Source of the DNA: Morganella morganii
GTDB lineage: Bacteria > Pseudomonadota > Gammaproteobacteria > Enterobacterales > Enterobacteriaceae
Assembly (NCBI RefSeq): GCF_019242955.1
Contig: NZ_CP066129.1
Span: forward strand, 3,286,001 to 3,350,000
Direction: 5' to 3'
DNA: 64,000 nt
Shown here: one piece after another, positions 51,738 through 61,600 of the stretch
How positions within the stretch are numbered: the stretch's first letter is position 1
How the letters are laid out: every line of letters begins with the position of its first letter
Made by a program: the position numbers and the translations under genes
The notes under the pieces: model-generated
Told to the model about the DNA's origin: nothing
What the model saw: the letters and a program-made list of their open reading frames with translations, nothing else
Databases searched by the model: none

Positions 51738-53474
51738 ATGGCCGGGCGCATTCCACGCACATTTATCAACGACTTATTAGCGAGAACCGATATCATCGAT
51801 CTTATCGATGTCAGGGTGCCGCTGAAAAAACACGGTAAAAATCACCAGGCGTGTTGTCCTTTCCACAACGAAAAAACTCCCTCTTTTACAGTCAGCAGCG
51901 ATAAACAGTTTTACCACTGCTTCGGCTGTGGTGCCCACGGCAATGCTATTGATTTTTTAATTAATTATGACCGGCTCGAGTTTGTCGAGGCGATCGAAGA
52001 ATTAGCAGCAATGCACGGGCTGGATGTTCCTTATGAAACCGGAAGCGGCAGCAGCCAGATAGAAAAACATCAGCGCCAGAATCTTTATCAGCTGATGGAA
52101 AAACTGGACAGCTTTTACCGCCATGCATTACAGGCGGATAACGCCGTGCACGCCCGTGAATACCTGAACCGCAGGGGTCTGAGTCAGGACATTATCAGCC
52201 GGTTTGCTATCGGCTATGCCCCCGCAGGATGGGACAACGTCCTCAAACGCTTTGCCCGCAGCGAGGATGATCGTCAGCAGTTACTGGATGCCGGCATGTT
52301 AGTGGTCAATGATAACGGCCGCTGCTATGACCGCTTCCGTGAACGCGTGATGTTTCCTATCCGTGACCGGCGCGGACGGGTAATTGCTTTCGGCGGACGT
52401 GTCCTTGACGATGCGATGCCGAAATACCTGAACTCACCGGAAACCGATATTTTTCATAAGGGTCGTCAGTTATTCGGACTGTATGAAGCACAGCAGAAAA
52501 ACCGCGAATTGTCCCGCATCCTTGTGGTCGAGGGCTATATGGATGTGGTTGCCCTGGCACAGTTCGGTATTGATTATGCGGTGGCCTCGCTCGGGACATC
52601 GACAACGGCAGAGCACATACAGTTGCTCTATCGGACATCTGATACCATAATTTGTTGTTATGACGGAGACCGCGCCGGACGCGAAGCCGCCTGGCGGGCA
52701 CTCGAAACTGCCCTTCCCCATCTCAATGACGGGCGGCAGCTTCGTTTTATGTTTTTACCGGACGGCGATGACCCGGATTCACTGGTACGCCGCGAAGGCC
52801 GTGAAGCCTTTGAGCAGCGGCAGAATGAGGCACACAGTCTGTCTCAGTTTCTGTTCGATACCCTGCTGCGTCAGGTGGATATGAGTACCCCGGAGGGGCG
52901 CAGCAAACTGAATGCCCTGGCAATGCCGCTGATAAGCCGCGTTCCGGGTGAAGCACAGCAGGCGTTTTTATTGCAGGAACTGGGTAATTTACTCGGGTTA
53001 CCGGATATCGCGCAGCTCAAACAGGCCATCCGCCAGAGTGAAAGCAGTCCCGGTTATCAGGCACCGAAACTGAAACCGACCACCATGCGGATACTGATAG
53101 CGCTGCTGGTACAGAATCCGCAGTTTGCACAATTAGTGCCGCCGCTGGAATCTATTGATACCAGCCGTATTGCCGGTTTTGCATTATTTAGGGAGCTGAT
53201 TGATACCTGTTTATCACACCCGGGGCTGACCACCGGTCAGTTACTGGAACACTACCGTGATAATAAATTAGCGCCACAGCTTGAAAAACTGGCCGGATGG
53301 AACGATATAGAGATAGATGAGATCGCAGAAAAAACCTTCAAAGATGCCTTAAATCATCTGGTGGTATCTGCTCTCAATGAGAGATTTAACTTCCTGATCG
53401 CCAAAGAGCGGACAGAAGGTCTGACCCCTGAAGAGCGCAATGAAGTGAGTCTTCTCGTGCGGGTCCGGCAATAA
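51738..53474 (+). CDS. dnaG: DNA primase
   Basis: Synthesises RNA primers at the fork. 578 residues (581 in E. coli); start 51738 (MAGRIPRTFINDLL) with GGGG 4 bp upstream; 24 in-frame codons before it are rejected. Zinc domain with Cys40, His43, Cys61, Cys64. TOPRIM catalytic core at about 258-345: Glu in VVEGYMDVVAL and DGDRAGR. The C-terminal DnaB-binding domain runs from about 430. A low expression level is expected from the rare arrangement behind rpsU. Confidence 0.98.
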   Translation: MAGRIPRTFINDLLARTDIIDLIDVRVPLKKHGKNHQACCPFHNEKTPSFTVSSDKQFYHCFGCGAHGNAIDFLINYDRLEFVEAIEELAAMHGLDVPYETGSGSSQIEKHQRQNLYQLMEKLDSFYRHALQADNAVHAREYLNRRGLSQDIISRFAIGYAPAGWDNVLKRFARSEDDRQQLLDAGMLVVNDNGRCYDRFRERVMFPIRDRRGRVIAFGGRVLDDAMPKYLNSPETDIFHKGRQLFGLYEAQQKNRELSRILVVEGYMDVVALAQFGIDYAVASLGTSTTAEHIQLLYRTSDTIICCYDGDRAGREAAWRALETALPHLNDGRQLRFMFLPDGDDPDSLVRREGREAFEQRQNEAHSLSQFLFDTLLRQVDMSTPEGRSKLNALAMPLISRVPGEAQQAFLLQELGNLLGLPDIAQLKQAIRQSESSPGYQAPKLKPTTMRILIALLVQNPQFAQLVPPLESIDTSRIAGFALFRELIDTCLSHPGLTTGQLLEHYRDNKLAPQLEKLAGWNDIEIDEIAEKTFKDALNHLVVSALNERFNFLIAKERTEGLTPEERNEVSLLVRVRQ

Positions 53475-53658
53475 GTATTATTATTAAACTATGATGAATA
53501 TAACGGCTTAAGTGCCGCAGACAGCAGGAACAGCCCTGCATGCCATGTCACCAAGGTTCATGGCCGAAGAAAAGAAATCCTTGATTGTTATTGTTGCTGG
53601 CTAAGTTGTTTTGCCGACCAACACAAACCTAAATACTCAGAAGTGTGGATACCGTCTT

Positions 53659-55509
53659 ATGGAGCAAAACCCGCAGTCACAGCTGAAACTTCTTGTCACC
53701 CGTGGTAAGGAGCAAGGCTATCTGACCTATGCTGAAGTCAATGACCATCTGCCTGAAGATATCGTCGATTCTGATCAGATCGAAGATATTATCCAGATGA
53801 TCAATGACATGGGCATTCAGGTAATGGAAGAAGCACCTGATGCTGATGATCTGATGCTGGCAGAGAATTCAACAGACACCGATGATGATGCAGCCGAAGC
53901 TGCAGCACAAGTCCTCTCAAGTGTAGAATCGGAAATTGGCCGGACCACTGACCCTGTGCGCATGTATATGCGTGAGATGGGGACGGTAGAACTGTTGACC
54001 CGCGAAGGCGAAATTGACATTGCCAAGCGCATCGAAGATGGCATCAATCAGGTTCAGTGTTCCGTTGCTGAATATCCTGAGGCAATCACGTATTTACTCG
54101 ATCAGTACGACCGCGTTGAAGCGGGCGAAGTCCGTCTTTCTGACCTGATTACCGGCTTCGTTGACCCGAACGCGGAAGAAGATCTGGCACCAACCGCAAC
54201 CAACATCGGTTCTGAGCTGCCGGCTGAAGAATTAAATAAAGATGACGACGACGAAGACGAAGAAGAAGAGGATGACAGTGACAGCGATGACGATAACAGC
54301 ATCGATCCTGAACTGGCTCGTCAGAAATTCGAAGCGCTGCGTGTGCAGCATGAAAAAGCGCGTCAGCAGATTAAAATTCACGGCCGCGACCACCCGAGCA
54401 CCAATGCGGAAATTCAGCAGCTCTCTGAAGTTTTCAAAGAGTTCCGTTTAGTTCCGAAGCAGTTTGACCACCTGGTCAACAACATGCGTGAAATGATGGA
54501 TCGTGTCCGTCAGCAGGAACGCTATATCATGAAACTCTGCGTTGAGCAGAGCAAAATGCCGAAGAAAAACTTCATCACCCTGTTCACCGGCAATGAAACC
54601 AGTGATTCCTGGTTTACTGCTGCTGTCGCGATGAACAAACCGTGGTCTGAAAAACTGCAGGATATGGCGGAAGAAATTGAACGCAGCCTGCAACGTTTGC
54701 GCCAGATCGAAGAAGAAACCGGCCTGACCATTGAACAGGTCAAAGATATTAACCGCCGCATGTCTATCGGTGAAGCGAAAGCCCGCCGTGCGAAAAAAGA
54801 GATGGTTGAGGCGAACTTACGTCTGGTTATCTCTATCGCGAAAAAATACACCAACCGTGGCCTGCAGTTCCTGGATCTGATTCAGGAAGGTAACATCGGT
54901 CTGATGAAAGCGGTTGATAAATTTGAATACCGTCGTGGTTATAAGTTCTCAACCTATGCCACCTGGTGGATTCGCCAGGCCATTACCCGCTCTATCGCGG
55001 ACCAGGCGCGTACTATCCGTATCCCGGTGCATATGATTGAGACTATCAACAAACTCAACCGTATCTCCCGTCAGATGCTTCAGGAGATGGGCCGTGAGCC
55101 GTCACCGGAAGAACTGGCAGAGCGGATGCTGATGCCGGAAGATAAGATCCGCAAAGTGCTGAAAATCGCCAAAGAGCCAATCTCAATGGAAACACCGATT
55201 GGTGATGATGAAGATTCGCACTTAGGGGATTTCATCGAGGACACCACCCTCGAGCTGCCGCTGGATTCAGCGACTTCAGAGAGCCTGCGTTCCGCGACTC
55301 ATGAAGTGCTGGCCGGGCTGACCCCGCGTGAAGCGAAAGTGCTGCGTATGCGTTTCGGTATTGATATGAATACTGACCACACGCTGGAAGAAGTGGGCAA
55401 ACAGTTTGACGTTACCCGCGAACGTATCCGTCAGATCGAAGCGAAGGCACTGCGCAAACTGCGCCACCCGAGCCGTTCTGAAGTGTTACGCAGCTTCCTG
55501 GACGAATAA
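53659..55509 (+). CDS. rpoD: RNA polymerase sigma factor RpoD (sigma-70)
   Basis: Primary sigma factor. 616 residues; start 53659 ([20 protein letters not shown]), 16 codons inside the longer open frame. Region 1.1 is N-terminal; the non-conserved region holds an acidic run (about 194-212, Asp/Glu-rich). Regions 2.1-2.4 include [20 protein letters not shown] and [14 protein letters not shown]; region 4.2 holds [20 protein letters not shown]. The 184-bp gap after dnaG may hold a minor promoter. Followed by a terminator. Confidence 0.99.
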   Translation: MEQNPQSQLKLLVTRGKEQGYLTYAEVNDHLPEDIVDSDQIEDIIQMINDMGIQVMEEAPDADDLMLAENSTDTDDDAAEAAAQVLSSVESEIGRTTDPVRMYMREMGTVELLTREGEIDIAKRIEDGINQVQCSVAEYPEAITYLLDQYDRVEAGEVRLSDLITGFVDPNAEEDLAPTATNIGSELPAEELNKDDDDEDEEEEDDSDSDDDNSIDPELARQKFEALRVQHEKARQQIKIHGRDHPSTNAEIQQLSEVFKEFRLVPKQFDHLVNNMREMMDRVRQQERYIMKLCVEQSKMPKKNFITLFTGNETSDSWFTAAVAMNKPWSEKLQDMAEEIERSLQRLRQIEEETGLTIEQVKDINRRMSIGEAKARRAKKEMVEANLRLVISIAKKYTNRGLQFLDLIQEGNIGLMKAVDKFEYRRGYKFSTYATWWIRQAITRSIADQARTIRIPVHMIETINKLNRISRQMLQEMGREPSPEELAERMLMPEDKIRKVLKIAKEPISMETPIGDDEDSHLGDFIEDTTLELPLDSATSESLRSATHEVLAGLTPREAKVLRMRFGIDMNTDHTLEEVGKQFDVTRERIRQIEAKALRKLRHPSRSEVLRSFLDE

Positions 55510-55534
55510 TCCGCTTCAGGATCAGAGCATTATC

Positions 55535-55561
55535 AGGCGCCGTTTAACGGCGCCTTTTTTT
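55535..55561 (+). terminator. Terminator of rpoD
   Basis: Perfect stem AGGCGCCG/CGGCGCCT with a TTTAA loop followed by T. Confidence 0.9.
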
Positions 55562-55672
55562 ATGCCCCATCACCGGCTGACAACCAGCCATTGATTTACG
55601 CAATTGCTGTTCACTAATCATTTTCTGCAGGCAATATTCCGCTCATAAAACAGTCAGATAGACAAGAAACGC

Positions 55673-55701
55673 TAGACCCCGCCAAAAACAGGCAGTATAA
55701 T
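55673..55701 (+). promoter_or_regulatory. Promoter of tRNA-Ile(CAT)
   Basis: Perfect -10 TATAAT (55696-55701) with 17-bp spacing from TAGACC; tRNA begins 12 bp downstream. Confidence 0.6.
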
Positions 55702-55713
55702 CTTACCCACTTC

Positions 55714-55790
55714 GGCCCCTTAGCTCAGTTGGTTAGAGCACGCGACTCATAATCGCTTGGTCACTGGTTCAAGTCCAGTAGGGGCCACCA
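55714..55790 (+). tRNA. ileX: tRNA-Ile(CAT), lysidine-modified isoleucine tRNA
   Basis: 77 nt with encoded CCA. Cloverleaf: acceptor GGCCCCT/AGGGGCC, D loop AGCTCAGTTGGTTAGAGC, anticodon CAT at 55748-55750 in GACTCATAATC, T loop GGTTCAAGTCC. The body matches E. coli ileX (minor Ile tRNA reading AUA after lysidine modification by TilS) rather than methionine tRNA, and ileX sits behind rpoD in E. coli too. It is adjacent to an integrase remnant. Confidence 0.96.
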
Positions 55791-55816
55791 AATTTTTACT
55801 GATTTATCAGTGTATT

Positions 55817-55844
55817 AAGCCACTCTTTACAGGGTGGCTTTTTT
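55817..55844 (+). terminator. Terminator of tRNA-Ile
   Basis: Stem AGCCAC/GTGGCT with a T-run, 27 bp after the tRNA. A 14-bp palindrome ACTGATTTATCAGT (55798-55811) lies between. Confidence 0.75.
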
Positions 55845-55846
55845 AC

Positions 55847-55865
55847 ATCCGGTGGTCAGTGCCCC
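55847..55865 (+). repeat. Left flanking direct repeat of the island
   Basis: ATCCGGTGGTCAGTGCCCC; matches the right copy at 17 of 19 positions. Confidence 0.6.
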
Positions 55866-55946
55866 AAAAGTGTCCCTCCAGATTTTTTGACTTGTGTGCC
55901 AATATCAGGTAGATAACATAAAGTAACCTATAACGGAGGAAAGCAA

Positions 55947-55994
55947 ATGGAATTAGTAAAATGTAAGAATGTGGCACTACTAAAAAATTGGTAA
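55947..55994 (+). CDS. Possible 15-residue peptide
   Basis: ATG at 55947 with a strong GGAGG 11 bp upstream, giving MELVKCKNVALLKNW and a stop. It may be the start of a truncated gene whose remainder was lost, or a leader peptide for the downstream integrase fragment and ATPase. No homologue is recognised; too short to be sure. Confidence 0.25.
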   Translation: MELVKCKNVALLKNW

Positions 55995-55998
55995 GCGT

Positions 55999-56328
55999 AT
56001 GATAATTTTAATTATAGCTGCTGCTATTGAGAATAAACTTTATACTGAAATTCCCAAAAAATGCAGGTACTTATTTACTGAGAGTTACTCTGCATTCAGA
56101 GTAGCAGTCTGCCGGGAAAAAATAGAATTTCCCGCTGGACAACTATCTCACGCTTTACGCCATACATTCGCCAGTCACTTTATGATGAATGGTGGAAATA
56201 TACTTGTACTCCAAAGAATCTTAGACCATAGCAACATTAAAATAACCATACGCTATGCCCATTTCTCACCAGATCATTTAGGTGATACATTAAAATTCAA
56301 TCTATTAAACAATAAGGATTTAATATAA
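55999..56328 (+). pseudogene. C-terminal fragment of a phage-type tyrosine integrase
   Basis: 109 codons. Residues 25-105 resemble the C-terminal catalytic part of P2-like integrases: catalytic HxxR in LSHALRHTFASHF, then the GGNILVLQRILDHS segment (with LDH where LGH is usual) and the nucleophile Tyr in RYAHFSPDH. The N-terminal two thirds, including the first catalytic Arg, are missing, and the first 24 residues are not integrase-like. It cannot be an active recombinase alone. The stop overlaps the start of the next gene (TAATG). Confidence 0.78.
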
Positions 56329-58064
56329 TGAGCAAACCAATTGAGGTAGCAATACAGAGCATTCTTTTCTCAGGTGGGCAAACTGTAACATTCAACAAAA
56401 ATGATAAAGTAATAATTGTTGGACCAAATAACAGCGGAAAGTCTCAAACCTTAAGAGAGATTATAGAATTAGTCTCAGTTAATACTATTAATAGTGGTGA
56501 CGTCATAAAGGAGTTAAATATAACAAAGACTGGCAGTTTTGAAAATTTTATTAAATTTCTCAATGACAATGCAAAAATTGATAAAGATAGTTACTATTCA
56601 TTAGGTAAAATGAAAGCACACCAATCTTGGTTGCATTCCTGGAACGACCAGCAAAAACTAACACATATCCATATGCTCTTTTTTAATAACATCACTGCAA
56701 ATGACAGACTTAATATATGTAATCAAGTTGAACATATTAACTCTGAAACAGATCCAAAAAAGCCGCAACACGCCCTTTATGATGATCCTAAACTTTTAGA
56801 TAAAATAAGTTCTTTTTTTAGAAAAGCATTTGGTAAAGATCTTATTTTAAATTATAGAGGTGGTCGATTCATTCCCATACATATTGGTAAAAAACCTAAC
56901 TTTGACGGTTTTGTTGATAGCGTTAGCAAAGAGTACGTCGATAAAGTACTGGAGAGTCCGTTGCTTGAAAAACAAGGGGATGGGGTAAAAAGTTACGCCG
57001 GTATACTTTTTGAGTCTATAGCTCAAGAGTTTGATGTAACATTAATTGATGAGCCGGAAGCTTTTTTACATCCTCCGCAGATGAAACTACTAGGGGAAAC
57101 CTTATCCTCCGAAGTTCAGGGTCAGCTATTCGTAGCTACTCATAGCAGTGACATTTTAAGAGGCTTCCTTGAGGGAACGAAAGGAAACATACGAATTTTA
57201 AGAATCCAAAGAGAAGACAATATTAATATCATTCATGAAGCTGAATCGGATGCAGTTAAAGAATTATGGAATAAGCCGGTATTACGATTTTCAAATGCAT
57301 TAGATGGTATATTCCACGAGCAAGTTATCATCTGTGAAGATGATAGTGACTGCAGACTTTATAACTATACAGCCGAATGGATTAAAAATGAAAAACGTGA
57401 AAACTGGCTAGACACATCTTATATTCCGAGCGGAGGAAAATCCGCAATCCATGGAATAGCTTCCGTTCTTAGAAAAATAGGCGTTCCGACAAAAGCAGTT
57501 TTCGACATAGACTTCCTTTCTGATAAAAAACTAATTGAAGATACTGTCAATGCTTTTGGAGGGAACTCAAGTGATATTTTGAAAACTTGGCTTAGAGTCG
57601 ACTCTTTTGTTCGTAAAGGAATTAAACCTAATACTAATGAACAAATAAAAGAAAAAATAATTGAAATAATCAAAGAGTCAGAGAAGGATAAGTTAAAAAA
57701 AAGTGACATACAGGATGCAATGAAAGCTGGGCAATCGTGGGCAATTTTAAAACAAACAGGAATTGTTGGACTACCTAGCGGTGATGCATCTATAGAATTT
57801 GATAAGCTCATTAACATGCTGGAGGCTATAGGTATTTACATCGTTCCAGTGGGAGAGATAGAACGTTTTAATCGAAAAATTCCCGGGCACGGACCTAAGT
57901 TTGTCACCAAAGTGCTGACCGAACACTCATTAGATGAGAAAGAGTTTTCAGAATTGAAAATATTTGTCGAGAAAGTGCACAAAGGGAATCACTCTGTTAT
58001 CCAGCCCTTCTATCAGACTGAGCGTGGCAATAAAGTGGCAGCAGAAATAGCGAATGATAGGTGA
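56328..58064 (+). CDS. OLD-like ATPase with TOPRIM-type nuclease domain (candidate anti-phage protein)
   Basis: 578-residue protein, not assigned to a named family. N-terminal ABC/SMC-type ATPase: Walker A GPNNSGKS (32-39), Walker B LIDEPEAFLHP (catalytic Glu242), switch His272 in THSSDILRG. From about residue 330 a TOPRIM-like half follows: IICEDDSDC (Glu337 with following Asp) and VFDIDFL (Asp393, Asp395), which is the order seen in OLD-family nucleases such as GajA or retron effectors. The last 180 residues are Lys-rich with GEIERFNRKIPGHGPKFV. Strongly A+T-rich with rare codons, a sign of transfer. Translationally coupled to the integrase fragment; no second defence gene lies downstream. 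Defence function is inferred from architecture and site only. Confidence 0.75.
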   Translation: MSKPIEVAIQSILFSGGQTVTFNKNDKVIIVGPNNSGKSQTLREIIELVSVNTINSGDVIKELNITKTGSFENFIKFLNDNAKIDKDSYYSLGKMKAHQSWLHSWNDQQKLTHIHMLFFNNITANDRLNICNQVEHINSETDPKKPQHALYDDPKLLDKISSFFRKAFGKDLILNYRGGRFIPIHIGKKPNFDGFVDSVSKEYVDKVLESPLLEKQGDGVKSYAGILFESIAQEFDVTLIDEPEAFLHPPQMKLLGETLSSEVQGQLFVATHSSDILRGFLEGTKGNIRILRIQREDNINIIHEAESDAVKELWNKPVLRFSNALDGIFHEQVIICEDDSDCRLYNYTAEWIKNEKRENWLDTSYIPSGGKSAIHGIASVLRKIGVPTKAVFDIDFLSDKKLIEDTVNAFGGNSSDILKTWLRVDSFVRKGIKPNTNEQIKEKIIEIIKESEKDKLKKSDIQDAMKAGQSWAILKQTGIVGLPSGDASIEFDKLINMLEAIGIYIVPVGEIERFNRKIPGHGPKFVTKVLTEHSLDEKEFSELKIFVEKVHKGNHSVIQPFYQTERGNKVAAEIANDR

Positions 58065-58108
58065 CCTGTAAGCATCACGCTGATGTAATCTTACATAAAT
58101 AACAGAGC

Positions 58109-58250
58109 CTGTAATTTAAATTGTGTAATTGCCTGTTTTTGATATGTTCACTCCAACAACGGAAACAGGCAAATTATGGACGAAAAGAAACTTAAAGCCC
58201 TCGCTGCTGAACTTGCCAAAGGCCTGAAAACGGAAGATAACTTCAACCCT
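58109..58250 (+). mobile_element. Left-end remnant of an IS256-family insertion sequence
   Basis: A frame starts at 58176 (MDEKKLKALAAELAKGLKTE) and matches the N-terminus of IS256-family transposases common in enterics. The similarity stops near 58245 and the frame ends at 58280, so over 350 codons are missing. The upstream ATTGTGTAATTGCCTG region is the likely terminal-repeat side. Confidence 0.65.
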
Positions 58251-58393
58251 CCGTGTCAGAATAGTTGTCACCCTCTCTGAAAAATCAATCTGAGGGCGCG
58301 GAGTGATACATGAAGCATATTTCACCTGAACGACAAGCTGCCGGGATGTTCCGGATATTTAATATCGCGGAAATACAACAGATATTATTTTAT
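58251..58393 (+). mobile_element. Second possible insertion-sequence remnant
   Basis: GTGTCAGAATAGTTGTCACC followed by an inverted-repeat-like segment (TCAATCTGAGGG) and a frame at 58311 beginning MKHISPERQAAG, which looks like the start of a transposase helix-turn-helix but loses similarity after a dozen residues. Assignment tentative. Confidence 0.3.
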
Positions 58394-58412
58394 ATCCGGT
58401 GGTCAGCGTCCC
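58394..58412 (+). repeat. Right flanking direct repeat of the island
   Basis: ATCCGGTGGTCAGCGTCCC; partner of 55847-55865, same orientation, two mismatches. Confidence 0.6.
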
Positions 58413-58605
58413 CCGTTTGTTATTTAAATAACGTTCCTCATACCAAAAAAACAGATTCCCCCGCATATCCGCCTAAAATAACATAATGTTTTTATTTGTT
58501 TTTTTGCCTGTCTGATCACATTGAATTACGTTTTTAATCCGTTACACTAAGTCAAATTTTTATTTTTCATATTCTTATTTAAGATTAATCCGTATAAGGG
58601 ATGAT
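58413..58605 (+). promoter_or_regulatory. A+T-rich upstream region of the Sel1 gene
   Basis: About 190 bp of A+T-rich sequence with no gene; it presumably holds the promoter. AAGGGA lies 5 bp before the ATG. Confidence 0.35.
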
Positions 58606-61600
58606 ATGACAAAGCAACGTAAACTAAGGATTGCTCTGCTTATTGCTGTTGCACTATCCGGCGGGGCCTGGCTGACCTATTCAGTAACATCCGGCAGCAC
58701 TCCGGCAGATAAGGGCTATGAGCTGTATTTGTCCGGGGATACTGACGGGGCATTCCGCTATTTTTCTGCAGAAGCGGAAAAAGATCCGCAGGCGGCCTAT
58801 GCGCTGTCCGTGATGTATCTCAACGGCAATGGTGTTCCGGCAAATGCGTTGCTGGGTTATCAGTGGCTGGAACGTGCCGCAAAAGCCGGTAATAAAAATG
58901 CCCTGTATAACCTCGGTTATTACCGCTATCACGGTATGGCGCCTTATACCGGACAGGATCCGCATGGTATTACGTCACTGAAAGCGGCGGCACAGGCCGG
59001 TGTGCGTGAGGCTCAGGAATTACTGGGCAGCATTTATATGCTCGATAAATATGAAAATACGCCGTCAGATACAGAACAGGCACGGAAATATATGACGTCT
59101 GCCGCAGACCAGGGATCGTTTTTTGCAAAATTCGCCCTGGGTTATATCGCTTACGAATATGATAAAGATTATAAAAAAGCTGTCAGTATCCTGACGCCGT
59201 TACTCAGTGAGCAATTTATCTTTCCGGCTATGCTGCTTTCCCGGATATACGAGACCGGCGGTTACGGAATAGAAGCTGACCCCGGACAGGCAAAAAAATA
59301 CCGCTATATGGCCTTTTCACAAATAAGCTCGCTCAGTGAAGAAGATTTTATGCCAAAAGCGTTATCACTCTACGGCTCGGAAACGCCGGATAAAATAACT
59401 GCCCGTCTGGCGAAACTGGAAAAAATGGCAGAAAACGGCAATATTCATGCCCGTTACGCTCTTTATGATGTCTATATGCAGGGTATGGGAGTCATCAAAA
59501 ATAAAGAAAAAGCTCTCTCCTATTTGCTGCCGCTGATTGATAAAAAAGATCCGAAAGCCCTTTACACCTGGTATCTTGATACCAAAACAGAGCCGGATTA
59601 TCTGAAAGCTTCTGCTGAAGCCGGATATCCTGATGCGCTTTATCTGCTTTATCAAATCCACCGCAATATCCGTTATGACGATGCATTCAATTATGACCGG
59701 GATCTCTCGGATGAATACCTGAAACGGGCAGCGGATGCCGGTCACCGGGATGCATTAATCGACATAATCCGCAATATTACAAATAGTTACCAATTTCCGG
59801 ATAATGAAACTAACGCGATAGTATCCGCTTATTTAACGGTATTACTGGAAAAATATCCGAATGACGCCGAAGTGCTGATGCTGGCTTCACAGCGTTACAG
59901 TGACAAGGACGGGAATATTTATGATCCGGTTCGTGCCTTTGAGTTAAATAAAAAAGCAGCTGAATTATCAGCGCTGGCAGATTACCGGGATGAACTGGCC
60001 TATAAATACGCCATGGGATTTGGTGTTGAGCAGGATATGAAAAAGGCAGTCGGGATCTATAAATCTCTGCTGAAAAATACCGCTTATCAGGATCAGGCTT
60101 ACCGCCGGTTAACCGCTCTCTATTTTTCTTTTGATACCGGCGGTGAGATTGATGAAAAAGAGATTATCGCATTCCTGAAAAAAGACATTGAAGAGAATGA
60201 AAACTACCGACAGGCACATTTTTACGCCGGTTATCTGCTGCGGGAAGATCCGGTAAAAAACCGTGAACAGGCAATGGCGCTGTATAAACAGGCCCGCGAA
60301 TATACCCTGAGTTCCGATGTTCATCTGGCCAAAACACTTATTTCCCTTAACAGCGGCGATAATCAGCTGGCACTGAAGCTGATGATGGATATGCTGAAAA
60401 ACAGCGATCCCCGTACTCAGCTTTCGCCGGAAGAGTGGAATGATGTGATGCAGGTTTTACTCACGACCGGAAAAGAAAACGTCCTTGCCAGACAGTATTG
60501 GGTACAGTTCGCATTGCATGATAATAATGCTGAGGCGCAAAAACAGATTGAGCCGCTGATTGGTCACGACCCCGATGTTACCTATTACTACGCGCTGCTG
60601 AAACTGGAAGAAACAGAGAAAAAACCGGATTTCACTGATGATATGCTGCGCCCGGATATTGAACTGATGCAGAAAGCGGCGGAAGCGGGTAATCAGCACG
60701 CCGGTGAATACATCGTGAACCGCCTGCAGAGCGCAGCGGGTTCCGGAACGCAGAGCAACCGGAATCAGGCCTTTTTGCGGATCACCGGACTGACGGAGCG
60801 CGATATAGTGCCGCGCCTGAAGCAATGTGCTGACACCGGAAGCCAGGCCTGTATGTATGAACTGGGTGAGATCTATTACGAAGGTAAATATGGCGAAAAA
60901 GCCAATATGGATACCTCCATTGCCTGGTATAAAAAGATCCCCGATCGCGATTACCGTTTTACAGAATCACGCCTGAAAAAAGCGGAAAACAGCAAAAAAA
61001 CGCTTATTGATCTGAATGCCCTTGTACAGAAAGGGGATGCTGACGCCGCTTACGAATTAGCTTACGCATGGAAGAGCGGCGATTACGGCCTGGTACAGGA
61101 CCGTGAAAAATGGCGCTATTATCTGAAAATTGCGGCCGATGGTGGTAATGGCAACGCAATTACCACACTGATTGATGACTACAAAAACGCTGACCCGCTC
61201 AGTCCGGAAGATAAAAAACGGCTTCTGTCGCTGTATGACAAACTCCCGGGAACCGGTAATAACAGCTATCTGCGCAACCTGGGTACACAGTACCTGAAAG
61301 GCAGCAGACTGGTCAGTCCGGATCGTCAGAAAGCCCGTGAATATTTTATCAAAGCCGGTGATTACGCTGAAAATGAGCTGAAGGCGATGGATAAGTTTGA
61401 AATAAACGTGAAACTGACGGATGAAAGCCCGAATGCGGCCTATGAAACCGGTTATGCCTATTTGTACGGCAACGGTACCCGGGCAGATCCGCAAAAAGCA
61501 ATTTTATATCTGCAAAAAGCGTCAGATACCGGCCATGAACGTGCCACTATCCTGCTGGCAGATACGTATGCCAAAGGTGAATTCGATAAAAATACACAGC

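Larger units (their letters stand above)
55847..58412 (+). mobile_element. A+T-rich degenerate island at tRNA-Ile
   Basis: About 2.5 kb inserted between ileX and the Sel1 gene. Base composition is visibly more A+T-rich than the rest of the window. It contains an integrase fragment, an OLD-like ATPase and insertion-sequence remnants. Both ends carry the same imperfect 19-bp direct repeat. Position beside a tRNA with a tyrosine-recombinase remnant is typical of integrated elements. Confidence 0.65.

Noticed and set aside
55714-55790. Reading the CAT-anticodon tRNA as methionine tRNA
   Set aside because: The body, acceptor stem and position behind rpoD match the minor isoleucine tRNA ileX, whose CAT is modified to lysidine-AU.
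55714-55865. Copy of the tRNA 3' end at the right side of the island as attachment site
   Set aside because: No repeat of TTCAAGTCCAGTAGGGGCC was found to the right; only the separate 19-bp flanking repeat exists.
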